A program made the position numbers and the translations under genes. Source: Pyrenophora tritici-repentis (Eukaryota; Ascomycota; Dothideomycetes; Pleosporales; Pleosporaceae). Taken from it: 64,000 nt of DNA. Shown here in pieces: positions 54,371 to 64,000 of the stretch. The DNA is taken from positions 2,976,001 through 3,040,000 of the forward strand of contig NC_089393.1 in NCBI RefSeq assembly GCF_003171515.1. The letters are read 5' to 3'. Positions within the stretch are counted from its first letter, which is position 1. The number at the start of each line of letters is the position of its first letter. The notes below the pieces were generated by a model that did no database searches, had not been told where the DNA came from, and worked only from the letters and a program-made list of their open reading frames with translations.

Positions 54371-54670
54371 CTAAGATAACAGTTTAGCTATAATACAAGT
54401 AACAACCTTGGATATGTTCTTGTAATTGCTTGCGAATTGCCCTGTTGCTTGGCATGTCAGGCGGCATTTCTCGCTAGGTGCCCAAACGCAGCGGTTTGTT
54501 TTATCGATTGGTATGTGGATGCAACCTAGTTTACCCTGTTTTCGGCAAGCGTCGATTCGCCATTGACAGCAGAAGATATTCTGCTCCGAGGGTCCTATTT
54601 TAGTTCGTTGAGCGGACACTGCGGAGCCAATAAAGCTTATGGCCGCAAGTAGGATCAGAAATCGTGACAT
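54371..54670 (-). CDS. Small secreted cysteine-rich protein, candidate effector 3 (tandem paralogue)
   Basis: ATG at 54668-54670 gives 99 residues beginning MSRFLILLAAISFIGSAVSA, a strong signal peptide with cleavage near SAVSA-Q. Mature cysteines follow CC-x6-C-x7-C-x10-C-x7-C-x3-C, identical to the gene at 53758-54024 except in one loop. Both share an AP-acid-x-x-C step in the x7 spacer and a closing small-residue NxK-like tail. The upstream flanks of the two start codons also look alike (CAACTACCACAGACAT... against CAATTGTAGCTATCAC...), supporting tandem duplication. The last ~14 residues (KVVTCIIAKLLS) may be intron read-through. Its promoter carries five 21-bp repeats. Confidence 0.74.
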   Translation of the reverse strand: MSRFLILLAAISFIGSAVSAQRTKIGPSEQNIFCCQWRIDACRKQGKLGCIHIPIDKTNRCVWAPSEKCRLTCQATGQFASNYKNISKVVTCIIAKLLS

Positions 54671-54753
54671 GATGACTGATACGATGTCTGTGGTAGTTGT
54701 GCAATGAATGTTCGAGAAGGAGAGGATATGGTAGGAGGACAGAAGGGAAAGCT

Positions 54754-54858
54754 GGAAGGGCAATGTGGATACTTGGAAGGGCAATGTGGATACTTGGAAG
54801 GGCAATGTGGATACTTGGAAAGGCAATGTGGATACTTAGAAGGGCAATGTGGATACTT
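54754..54858. repeat. Five 21-bp tandem repeats upstream of candidate effector 3
   Basis: Five head-to-tail copies of a 21-bp unit containing GGGCAATGTGGATACTT, the first three identical and the last two with single changes. They lie 84-188 bp upstream of the effector 3 start codon. Frames through it read GQCGYLE repeats on one strand but there is no gene support. Confidence 0.92.
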
Positions 54859-56124
54859 AGAAGAGCCCAGGCACACGTGTCGTGTTCGGAAGCATCGGAA
54901 GTTCAATTCCAGGTAAGTGCTGACATGGTCACAGCACACGATGGTGGATAAGGTGCCTGTGCACCATCAGAACGATATGATAGGGGAAAAAACAAGCAGG
55001 TCATGGCACATGGGCGCGATTTGTAGCATCAAGGAAAGATAGCCGGCCTACAGGGTTGATCAGATCCCCAGAATACTCAGGGCCAGAATGCAGCCACTCA
55101 AGAAGGAAACAATAGATACTTATCCGCATTCGTGAGCCTGTTCCCAAACGCTTCGGCCCGCTTTCCACGAGCCGCTGAAGACCCTCCAGTATTCGACTCC
55201 AGTACTATGGTACAGTCGATCCGAGGATCCCAAAACTATCAGATCCAAAAGACTTTGAAAGATTACAACACGTCGCAAATTTTCTATTGAAGAGAATCTC
55301 TAGTCTACAACTCCTAGTCCATTAGTGTTATGTCTTAGTTTCATTTGGTTCTACATGCACAAATAATGATATCTTGGGTTGATTCTTGATTTAATTCTTC
55401 ACTACCCCTTCTAGCAAGAGGCGGTTAATGCAAGGAAAAACACTGCTCGGTCACTGTACGACACTCGGTGAATATTAGGTTCTTTTGTTACGCCATACAG
55501 TACAGCCCGAGTTGGATTAAGGAAAAAATAGTCGTTGGTTGTTGCACTGTTGTCACCAAACCCACCGGAAAGCTCCCCACCAGATGTGAACACTCACGTG
55601 AGTGGGACACGATAGTCCGACGATGCGCATTGCATTCTCGCGAGAAAGAGCATTGGTTCTCAAATTCCAGTATTCATGGTTATCGCAATCGTTGACAAGA
55701 TTTGAGGGCGAGAAAGGGGAACTGTTGACTGCATCGTGCCGGCATGTCCCGTTCGAGCATTCACATTTCCTAGGAGCCAAGCCTCGTAGCCATTAACCGT
55801 TATTTCTTGCGCGATTCTTGTGTTTGACTCTGTTGTTCGTCTTGGTTCTTGTTTGGTCAAAAGATGAATCTAGGCCGTGCGCCCTTTCTTCCATCACAGC
55901 GGGCAGGTGCCAACGATACTCACCGCATCGCGATGGCATGCTTTACCGCAACACCACGTTTTTGCGCCGACATCGCTCATTCAGGGCGCTAGTCGACTCT
56001 GCTTCTGAAAGAAAATTTCAACGACATCCCTCAACGCTCTTACCTTGTCCATAATCCAGTCACTTCCTGCCTTATTCACGACTGAAACCTAACCAGCTGC
56101 TACCCATCACTGTTCTCTATCACA
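54859..56124. other. Intergenic region between secreted-protein genes
   Basis: About 1.27 kb. No supported gene. A pyrimidine-rich stretch precedes the ATG at 56125 and probably marks that promoter. Confidence 0.35.
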
Positions 56125-56784
56125 ATGACGTTCCAGAAGTCCCTCCTCCTTGCCGCCTTCCTTATTGGAATGGTGTTTGCTGCACCTCGCCCTCACATCG
56201 GCATGATTGACAACGAAGTCGCTCGCGATGTCGGCGTCGTCTTCACACAACCTCACTTCCAATCGCCGGCGACATTCCTCTTGCTTGACAAGGTCAGCCC
56301 GCAGTGCATGCCGCTGTACGTCTCTTTCTTGAACTCACAAGCCCACGCACTTACATGATTCAGTGCCGCCATCAAAGTCATGTCTGTCCAGGTATGCGTC
56401 GAAGCTGTCAACTGCGACTTCTACAGGGTACGAATATCTGGGCTACACGGACAAAACCCCACCTGGTCAATTGACTGACTGATGGTAGGGCATTGGCTGC
56501 GGTATCGGCTCTGGTGAAAAGCCCGTCTTCACTGTCGGTTGCGGCGACGTCGCAGAGGTTCCTTCCAGCTTGATCGACGTCTACAGGTCGTACAAGTGCC
56601 AGCTTGCGTCCAACCATGCCATCGATGGGCATGCTACGGTTGAGGTCCCGACCACACCTCACGATCCTGACCAGGATGTCGTCCCTAGCATGCAAGTATG
56701 CACATACCCGTCTTACCCCATGATCGTTCTCATGCTAACGATCTGAAGTAGCGCATGCCTTCCTCCGTCTCGGCGGAGTCGTGA
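56125..56784 (+). CDS. Secreted cysteine-containing protein, candidate effector 4
   Basis: Four exons: 56125..56315, 56364..56427, 56489..56695 and 56752..56784; 164 residues. The start MTFQKSLLLAAFLIGMVFAA is a signal peptide with likely cleavage after AA or at APRP. Six cysteines follow in the mature part (SPQC, SVQVC, AVNC, GIGC, TVGC, SYKC). The central block GIGCGIGSGEKPVFTVGCGD is Gly-rich. Introns of 48-61 nt have GT/AG borders and consistent phases. The last exon is the weakest call: another frame over 56752-56890 encodes a hydrophobic segment (GGVVIFLVSLLAGILKKLIG), so an alternative acceptor could give a membrane-anchored form. Family unknown. Confidence 0.68.
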
Positions 56785-57332
56785 TTTTCTTGGTCTCCCT
56801 GCTCGCTGGTATCTTGAAAAAGCTAATAGGCGAGTCTGTGGGGTGCTTGGTGATGATGACGAAAAGAGCAAATGCTCGACATGAGAGAAATGTATGAATT
56901 AGCTATCGCAACGGTAATGACCGATCTGCTAATGACCTTGTCCACTTCGGCATGTGATGCGTGCTTGCTGTCGTCATATGACATGAGGCAGCTTTGCGAC
57001 AGTCGCTCTACATAATCTCTCCACCTGATACAATAACTTTGATCGGGTCATTGACTCGAGCTCAGTCCGGTATATCTGTGTTGAGAATCCAGACTCCATT
57101 CTTCACGAGGATATGCAAACCGCGGTTCATCTCAAATTGCGCGCATATGCCGTGCAACCTATCCGTACGCAAAAACGTGGGCTAGTGCACGTCACACAAC
57201 ATACCGCGCATGCATGCTGCAAAGCACGAAGAACACAACAAGAAATTGCAAACTCAATTTCCTGATAAGTCAACTCACTTCCGGAATTATCAGTTTCTGT
57301 TGCCGCGATGCCACACACCAATTTGAGCATTG
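56785..57332. other. Convergent intergenic region
   Basis: About 550 bp between two convergent secreted-protein genes; no gene seen. Confidence 0.35.
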
Positions 57333-58045
57333 TCACACCTTCGACCTCTTCCCCATCAACGGCATCTGCACATTCTCGTTTATCTGCACCCTTGGGCCGA
57401 GCACCTCGCTTGTCTGCGCCCTCTTGGGCGTATCGCCAATCTTCTCCCACATGAGCTGCAGCTGCACATGACCTGGTGTAATACCCATTTGCTCGGAGCC
57501 CCAGTGGAATTGCCACAACGAGAGGGCTTCGTTGTCTTTGGGCGCGCGTTTAGCATCGTAGTAACAAGCAATATCCCCCGAGCAGAGGAAAACATATGGG
57601 AAACCAGTCTAGAAAGCGCATTAGCCATCATCACCCCCATATGAGCAAGAGAAAAGCGGCGACCTACAATCGTATACAACTGATCATAGATATCCGTCCT
57701 GTGCTCCCCGCAACTCCAGGCCAAATCCCCCTTGCCATACCGACTATCCGTATTCTTCTCCGCTTTTTCATTTTCAAACGTGCAGTTGCCCATCGCCGTG
57801 CTGAGTGTATATGGGAACGATGACATTCGCTCGAAGACGGCACAGTCTTTACTGTCGGTGATGAGCTTGCCGTGGACGTCTAGACAGCCCACGCTTGATT
57901 TTGGTGACGCGGTCTGCCAATCATCAGAGGCTAGTACGCGGATACGGCCGATGCCGCTGAAATCTGTTTGTTGGACGCCTGCATTCGCGGACAAGGTGAG
58001 TGTGGCGATGAGGAGGAAAAGCGTGGTTGGCAGGTTGGCCAGCAT
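57333..58045 (-). CDS. Secreted protein of unknown family, candidate effector 5
   Basis: Two exons on the minus strand, 57668..58045 and 57333..57608, with a 59-nt intron; 217 residues. The start MLANLPTTLFLLIATLTLSA is a signal peptide (cleavage near SANA-G). The mature protein has GCLDVHGKLITDSKDCAVFE, GNCTFEN, LAWSCGEH and, after the splice (YTI-TGFPYVFLC), CSGDIACYYD, giving seven cysteines including VFLC. It ends QMPLMGKRSKV. The layout GCL-x-D/G-K-x-DC-x-x-F is common in Pleosporales secreted hypotheticals as I recall. Function unknown. It is larger than the other four candidates. Confidence 0.75.
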
Positions 58046-59071
58046 CGTGAGTGATGTAGGTATCTTGGGGTCCGAAAGATTAAATGTCAGAACATCAACC
58101 AGAGCAGTTCATCCGAAAAACGCAGCGCAGTACCCAACCTCTTTATATCATCATACGTTGCACATGTCCACCGCAGCCAGCGTGCCACCGTGCACGCACG
58201 CACGCACCGCCCAAAAAATGTCCCGCAGGGCGTCCCTTAGTTACCAACCATCCAGGCCACAAAAGCCGAGCTCGTCCTGCTTTCCAAACCTAGACGCGCG
58301 ATAGGCCAGGTTTCTCACAAAGGCAATTTCGGAACCCCTCCCTCTCTCCTGGGTGTACGTACGCGCGGTATCCGCTACCCACCCCCGTCATCCAACTTCT
58401 TAATCCCTCAGCCATCACTATCGAAAAGGGCACAAACGTGACCAGAGCACTTTAATCTCAAGTCCAAGGCCTCAAGATGGGGAAGGTGGAGTCCGGAGCA
58501 CATGTGACACGAGGTACATGTATCCCGGGTTAAGATACCGGTAACTAGCGCCACATGCCAGATCGGCGAATAATAAGCAACGGTGTAAAGAGAGCCAAGG
58601 TAGCAAGCGGTCAAGCTTGTTTTTAGCATAAATTGCTGGGAGACATCTGTCAGATATGTGTCAGCGGGATAATATGAAGTTGGAGAATAGGTGCAGGGCT
58701 TGGCGATGCGGTGGAGAGGAAGCGGAGTTAGGGTGTCGGTGTCGGTGTCCCTTAGGGATGCTTGCCGAGGTACTGGTAGATTGGGGGTGGAGATGGGAGG
58801 GTAGGTTTGTGCATGATGTTTTACCGTTGTTGTTGGTAGAGGTGGAGGTAGGAAATGCGGTGGTGGCTTTACCTACCAGTTCACAGGACGATGGCGTGAT
58901 GGGGAGGTGTATATTGTAAACGCGCAGACCCCGGAAAAGGTTCATTTCGCGCTTCACCGTGGAGTCTTCATCTTACACAAACATCACCTCCATTTCCCAT
59001 CCCTCAGCAAGCACCCGCCCACATCTTCGCAAACCAGTCCTATCAACACCCCCTCCCTCCCTACATACCCA
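58046..59071. other. Intergenic region, promoter side of candidate effector 5
   Basis: About 1 kb. A short CGCACGCACGCAC run is at about 58193-58208. Frames on both strands have no recognisable content. Confidence 0.35.
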
Positions 59072-59347
59072 TCACAACCCCATCCGCCGAAGCAGCACCG
59101 TCGCGCTAACTAACTCACCACCGTTGATCTCCCGCACACGCATCACGTCATCCCGACTCGGGGCCAGCTTAGCGCTTCCGTGTCCGGGCACATACATTAC
59201 GCACATCATACCCAGCGTCCGGGCCACGAACTGGCCCAGCAACGGAAGTGGAAGCACATTACGCGGGGCGGGGGCCTGTGTAGATCTCGTTCTACCCGCT
59301 TTTGGTGCATTCGCTTGCGCGCTGGATAGATTGGCATCGTCGTGCAA
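59072..59347 (-). CDS. Hypothetical small protein
   Basis: A 91-codon minus-strand frame with a mixed, protein-like second half (LPLLGQFVARTLGMMCVMYV, APSRDDVMRVREING). An acceptor-like CTCCAG just upstream suggests that this might be a last exon, but no first exon is recognised. No family is recognised. Weak call. Confidence 0.3.
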   Translation of the reverse strand: MHDDANLSSAQANAPKAGRTRSTQAPAPRNVLPLPLLGQFVARTLGMMCVMYVPGHGSAKLAPSRDDVMRVREINGGELVSATVLLRRMGL

Positions 59348-60118
59348 GTCGTGTAGGTACTGGAGATACTAGGGTGGGTTTTTTCGTTCACTTGCTGGGG
59401 GCGATGCTGGGTGGTAACGTGTGAGATGGTTGGCAGAGATTGTGTGGGGGAAGTACCGGTATGGTGTTGATTGCATTTTTGATGGGTTGGTTTGGTGGCT
59501 TCAACTTTTTTGGTTTGCTGGGGTGTGAACTATCTCATGGCATTCAGGTGCTAGGCGAACGACATTTTCTTTGTTTCAAATTACTCTCTTCCGAGAGCGT
59601 GGGGGTTGTACAGAGTTGCTTTAGCGCAGACATGTTGAGCGGGCGGAAAAAGAATATCGTTACGCGTCTCAACCGGCGCCACGCAAGCCACACTCTAGGC
59701 ACCAGAGACTGCGCTCTTCCAACCACGTTATTGCAAGTCGGAGATGATGAAACCTTAACAATTTCCTGAAATGGAGGGATGACGTGTCCATGTATCTGAG
59801 TGATTGATATTTGAAATGTGGTGTGTGTGTGTTTGCAAGTAAGGTACAGCACTACCTGCGGGCAGTACCTTTCCGATCTCATTTGCCTAGACATCACTGT
59901 AAATTCAGAGATATGAATGTGAGACTCGTTGATCATTGAATGTAACTACTACTCTGTCGCTTCCTTCCTAGCGTGGTACCTTTACGGGGTATATCAAGTG
60001 GCCCAAAGTCCCAATATCTCAACTCCAGATTCTTCTACCAACTGCTACTTCTCTTGTGCATGTTCTGCAAGATTGAAACTGAAGTAGTTCTGTATGCGGA
60101 ATGGGCCCGAGAGGAATC
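59348..60118. other. Intergenic region
   Basis: About 770 bp; a GTGTGTGTGT run is near 59820-59831. No gene seen. Confidence 0.35.
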
Positions 60119-61201
60119 CTAGTTGGAATCCGCGGGCGAGATAGAGGCTGCATGGCCGAGTCGACAATTGATAGAGCTGTAACCTAGAAACTTCTCACGG
60201 AAGCAGTCCAAGCAAAGCCCTTTGAGGCCTTTACATGCTTCTTTGAGTGCGTAACATGCAATAAGCCCCATGTTTCCGATCTTGTTTACAACGCATGAAT
60301 CATGTTTCAAGCTGCATCCCACTAGCTCGGGATCTTGCATAGCTCGTCCGATATATGAAAGCTGTTTGAGGGACAGGCTGTTATTAAGCGTAACGTCATG
60401 CTCGCTAAGGAACCCGAGATAGGATTGCAGCGCAGAAGATGCATTTGAACAGCGCGAAGCTAGAAGTTCCTCAAAATCTTTGCCGTACAGCTTGTTTCGT
60501 AGGGTGGTGTACGCATGCTCAGATTTACATCGCAACTCATCTAAGATAATTTAGCAATGTCCATACTGTAAACATGCCGCCACTGCGTGCGGCGTATACT
60601 CACCGATGATCTGCAGAGGGACAATGTCGAAGCCATGTGTTATGTTGCACATTTCTCCAATGTAGGTACGGCTACGGAGACAAGCCAAGGTGACCTCCTC
60701 GAACTCTTTTGGAAGATCGCAGACATATGCGACGAAGATCAATTTCTCGAATTTGTCGGCTCCAGGGTTCGCAAGTCGTTTGTGGATCCAAAGCTGAAGC
60801 CATGGGCGCACGCTCTCAGTACACCTGTACTTGTCGCAAACAACGGCAAGATCGGCGAGGGTATCAAAGGAAAGCGTATTGTTCAAGCGTGTAGTTTGCA
60901 TATGGGCGATTTTGCAGAAAAGTGTCATGGCCGTCGAATCATCGTCAGGAAGCGCGATCTTCTTTGGCGAAGCAGCAGAAAGGCCTTGTCCTTCTGCAAA
61001 ACTGCCGTTGAACATGGCGTCAAAGATCGGAGACGCGAGACCGAGGACGATAGAAGAGACGAGCAATGTGCCCGCCGCTGCCCCGTCCTTGCTCAGCTCA
61101 AGGAGGACGTCGCCGCGTTTTGCCAGCACTAAGTGAGCGGCTGCATGTTCCTCTGGAGATGAAGACTCTGTTAGTCGGCGCTTCTTGGCTAGGCTCGCCA
61201 T
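60119..61201 (-). CDS. BTB/POZ-domain protein
   Basis: Two exons on the minus strand, 60604..61201 and 60119..60540, joined with a split Asp codon (IIG/D-ELRCKSEH); 339 residues. The ATG at 61199-61201 starts MASLAKKRRLTESSSPEEHA; the open frame upstream lacks another good start. Residues ~25-130 form a BTB fold: GDVLLELSKDG, LVSSIVLGLASPIFDAMFNG, then IALPDDDSTAMTLFCKIAHM and LAVVCDKYRCTESVRPWLQL. The C-terminal half is helical and Cys-rich (CKGLKGLCLDCFREKF). Fungal BTB proteins of this two-part type are common and mostly uncharacterised; some are substrate adaptors for cullin-3 ligases. The 5' flank has three GACGGGCTGC repeats near 61421-61450. Confidence 0.82.
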
Positions 61202-63783
61202 CTGTGTATGCTTCTGGTCAGTATATGACTCAAAGTTTTCCACCACCTGGGTAACATGAAGTACTTGACAAGCTAGCATAAAAAGGCCACTGTAGGCGCC
61301 AGACACGCCTATAGCATGCGGAACAACGGGTTATACTTACGCTGTCGCTGTCGCTGTGGAGTATCTCGCGTTGCCTAGGTGCGGCCGAATGCTTACCGGT
61401 TCGCAGTAAAGCCCTCGTTGTGACGGGCTGCGACGGGCTGCGACGGGCTGAGTTGAGTGTTGACAATTGACAGACGAGAAAGTTAGAGTGCGGGGAAGCT
61501 TGAAAGCTGAGAAAGGCGCAAAGAAATAGTTGTAGGGCTGCGCCAAGACCTCAGCGGAGATTGCGAGGAGTGTAGGTGAAGTGAAAGTGTAGAAGCGCAA
61601 TCACTTGCAATCTACACAACGACATCTGATCTGGATTACAATGCACGACGCTAAATTTACCATCTATAGGCGCTTTGATGTTCTGAGAAGCTGGAAAATG
61701 TTGAAAGTCCATCTCTTGAAGTGGAAAAAACTCAATCTTCGTCTCCATGAGAGATGAAGAATGACCAAGCGATTTTTCTACTTGCGAGGAAGCAAGCACT
61801 TAAGAGACGTGTCTAGCGCATACAACGGCATTTTTACACTGGTATGTCATGTAATTAGTGTCGACCAGGAATGTTGTGTCAATCTGCAAAGGTCGCATGT
61901 CAGGCAGGCGTATTTGTGACCACAGTCCGCAACAATCAATTAAGTGGGTCCTAGAAGGTTCAGATTGGATTGATTGATTACCGCTTTAAGCCTAGTAGTT
62001 ACCTATAGGAGTTTAAGCCCTACCTAGATAGGTAAGTGGGTCTAGGAGAGTGACCGGATTGAATTGATTGTTGCGGAGTCTATTTGTGACCTCACCTTGG
62101 AACCCTAGGGAAGGTGCCAACGACACGTACGACACGTTTGATTTCCATCCTTCCACTCTCACCTTATATGCACCCCGCTACACCTTGGTTCACGGATGTA
62201 GCTAAGATGATTCCCGGGATTCAGATAGGAGCTTCGACAATCTAGTACGTCTCATCCAGAATTGCTTCGAAATTACCTTGATGCGATTGAGAAAAAGCCG
62301 GGAAACGCGCCACCTGTCGTCGAAGCTAGGCATAACTCGACTCGCCTCATACAGAGATATCACATTCTCAGAGGCTGGAGAGCTGATAGGGGATGACTGC
62401 TAATAAGACTGGATGACAAAGCTGTGCGACTGCCCAGAGACCCGGACTTGGTCAAGGAATTCTCGTCGTTGTGGACTGAGGGAATATACTCAATTTACTC
62501 AATTTGGCAGCGACAGAACTCCACGAACGTCACCGGTTGCCTCTGCTCGATCAGGACAATGGATGCGCGTGAGGGATTTGGCAGCTTTTTGGCTTTCGGA
62601 ACGCGAGCGTCGTCGGCCCCGTTTCGGCCGAGCAGATAAGAACAATCTCCAGACCATGGCCCCTTATCCCGAGCCATGTCCCGAATGCCGACCGTCCCCC
62701 TGCTTTGCAGCGAGTTTCGTCAGGGTTCAGCGGCGACAACTCGCATCCGCAGACTGCGAACTTCAACCGCTCCTGCTCCGCACCCAAGTATCCTTCTCCA
62801 CTGCCGTGAAAGGTAGACGGCCGGCATCTAGATTGGTCCGCGCAATTCCACCTTGACGCCGGAATCGCGATTGTTGGCCCCCACCAGCGCTCAGCCTCGT
62901 GGTGGTGGATTACATGGCGCATCCACAGTCTTGTCTCAAGATGCCCCTCCCGATATTCGGAGTCGGGTCGGTGGTTGCAAAGTCATTTCTCTAAGGTCAC
63001 AGATGGCGACGCATACCCCGCGACTATAATGGAAGACTCCATGGCGATCTGCTGCATCAACACCATTCGTACATCGTGGCTTCCGGAGTCACGAATGAAG
63101 CTATTCGGAGCTTAGCGTACATGCTGCTAACTCCCCCCCCAGCTCCCAGCCTCGATTTACGTACATATTTGCTGTATCGGGCCATATAACCACGCGCTAG
63201 TGGAGCTACCATGGTGGCCCACAACCACAGACTACGCTACGGGCTTCTCGGCGAAGCTTTGTGAGTATCAAACGGGTAAGCTGGTGGTAGAGCTCCCCTG
63301 GCGCGTATTGAAGCTCACCCGCGCCATTGGATGTGACCCCGCACCCTCAGCGATGCGAAGATATTCCAAACATGACCGTCGTACCCGCCGGTGACATCGA
63401 CCAGCTGTCTAGGTGGGAACGCGGCATCACCAAGTGGGGAGGGCTGACCTGCGTGGATTGCGAGGATACCCAAGGACCAGAGGCTCAAAATAAGAAGTTT
63501 ATGATGGATACCCGACAGTATTTATATGACCCCTCACAACCCCTCAGTTGTCGACACAAACAAACCTCTTTTGTGCATAAGTCTCAGTATAGACATCTCC
63601 AATACACATCTACGTCACTTCGGCCCGCAAGAGGTATACCGACCCACGCGCCCCTCTTCCCCCCTGTAACGAATGGATTACTGACCTGCGTCAGGAATAC
63701 GTACTTGTCGGTTACTTGTGCCGCATTCTTATATATATCTCTCTTGAAGCCTCAATTGTTCTCTTGTCAGTTCAATATTCAAA
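61202..63783. other. Intergenic region before formate dehydrogenase, with a MITE
   Basis: About 2.6 kb. Apart from the MITE at 61924-62082 and a three-copy GACGGGCTGC repeat near 61421-61450, no gene is supported. Frames at 62413-62922 on both strands are long but lack recognisable motifs. A pyrimidine-rich stretch at about 63590-63775 precedes the FDH start. Confidence 0.35.
61924..62082. mobile_element. 159-bp MITE with 11-bp target-site duplication
   Basis: A perfect 11-bp direct repeat, TATTTGTGACC, flanks the element at 61913-61923 and 62083-62093. The ends are inverted repeats sharing TCCGCAACAATCAATT (16 bp perfect), followed by weaker inner similarity. There is no coding capacity. 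An ~11-bp duplication fits the Mutator-like superfamily (9-11 bp), so this is probably a MULE-derived MITE. Confidence 0.82.
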
Positions 63784-63948
63784 ATGGTATTTCTCCGCTC
63801 TGCTTCTCGCCTCGCGCGCCCTGCCACATCCCTCCTCAGCGCTCGCGCCGGACCACGATTGACATCGTCACTGCGACAACCGAATGCTTTCAGAACGCTG
63901 ACCGCGACTGCTTCACAACAGGGCAAAGTACTTCTCGTCCTTTACGAT
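63784..63948 (+). CDS. NAD-dependent formate dehydrogenase, first exon
   Basis: Exon 1 encodes 55 residues, MVFLRSASRLARPATSLLSA through an Arg/Ser-rich stretch to QGKVLLVLYD. The first ~45 residues are a mitochondrial presequence, and GKVLLVLYD is the beginning of the mature FDH fold (D-2-hydroxyacid dehydrogenase family). The donor GTAAGT is at 63949; the intron runs to an AG that is exactly the last two bases of the window, so exon 2 starts just outside. FDH oxidises formate to CO2 with NAD+. Assignment rests on a short piece and is therefore not certain. Confidence 0.72.
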
Positions 63949-64000
63949 GTAAGTCTCAGATGTACCCATGTATACGCGACACATCTGACATGTGGACCAG

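Noticed and set aside
54697..54951. Plus-strand frames with GQCGYLE or ILGRAMW repeats
   Set aside because: They arise from the 21-bp tandem repeat read in several frames; the same DNA is the promoter of a minus-strand gene.
62413..62922. Overlapping long frames on both strands upstream of FDH
   Set aside because: No motifs, no homology recognised, and both strands are equally open, which points to base composition.
1..64000. CRISPR arrays, riboswitches, operons and rRNA genes
   Set aside because: Spliced genes with mitochondrial presequences show that this is eukaryotic nuclear DNA; no regularly spaced repeats with unique spacers and no rRNA-like sequence were seen.

Overview
This window is nuclear DNA of a filamentous ascomycete. 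Genes carry short introns (about 46-126 nt) with fungal branch sites of the CTAAC type just before the acceptor. The gene set is mitochondrial, vesicle-traffic and chromatin housekeeping plus a GH6 cellobiohydrolase and small secreted cysteine-rich proteins. One hAT transposon carries only CAG/CAA-to-stop type mutations, as repeat-induced point mutation (RIP) would produce. The overall look fits a plant-associated Dothideomycete, probably Pleosporales. That placement is inference from gene style, not from a search.

Layout. 1-20 kb is a dense housekeeping block: 3' part of a GH6 cellobiohydrolase, an acidic unknown protein, RPC3 (Pol III), QCR2 (complex III), a tiny three-exon CENP-W, NatC subunit MAK10, ATP synthase epsilon, proteasome alpha-6, VPS55, VPS68, LOC1, an EMB8/Eht1-type alpha/beta hydrolase and the MAU2/Scc4 cohesin loader. 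20-30 kb is gene-poor: one five-exon SAT4/PTH11-like membrane protein, a retroposon with a 14-bp target duplication, a possible coding remnant and a broken F-box-like gene. 31-43.5 kb is a second housekeeping block: PET100, an enoyl-CoA isomerase/hydratase, a DUF1640 mitochondrial coiled-coil protein, TACO1/YebC and the ~2,030-residue HEAT protein LAA1. It is interrupted by an intact pogo/Fot1 transposon. 43.5-64 kb is gene-poor and lineage-specific in character: a hypothetical gene split by a RIP-mutated hAT element, five signal-peptide proteins within about 6.2 kb (two of them clear tandem paralogues), a BTB protein, a 159-bp MITE, and the first exon of NAD-dependent formate dehydrogenase at the right edge.

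How genes relate. Many pairs share divergent promoters (RPC3/QCR2, PRE5/VPS55, VPS68/LOC1, hydrolase/MAU2, PET100/ECI, TACO1/LAA1). VPS55 and VPS68, whose yeast products form one endosomal complex, sit tail-to-tail. QCR2, ATP15, PET100, DUF1640, TACO1 and FDH are all mitochondrial. Three genes (MAK10, ECI, LAA1) lose their conserved C-terminus through a one-base slip near a G-run close to the stop codon. This may be sequencing error or real damage and needs checking before these ends are trusted.
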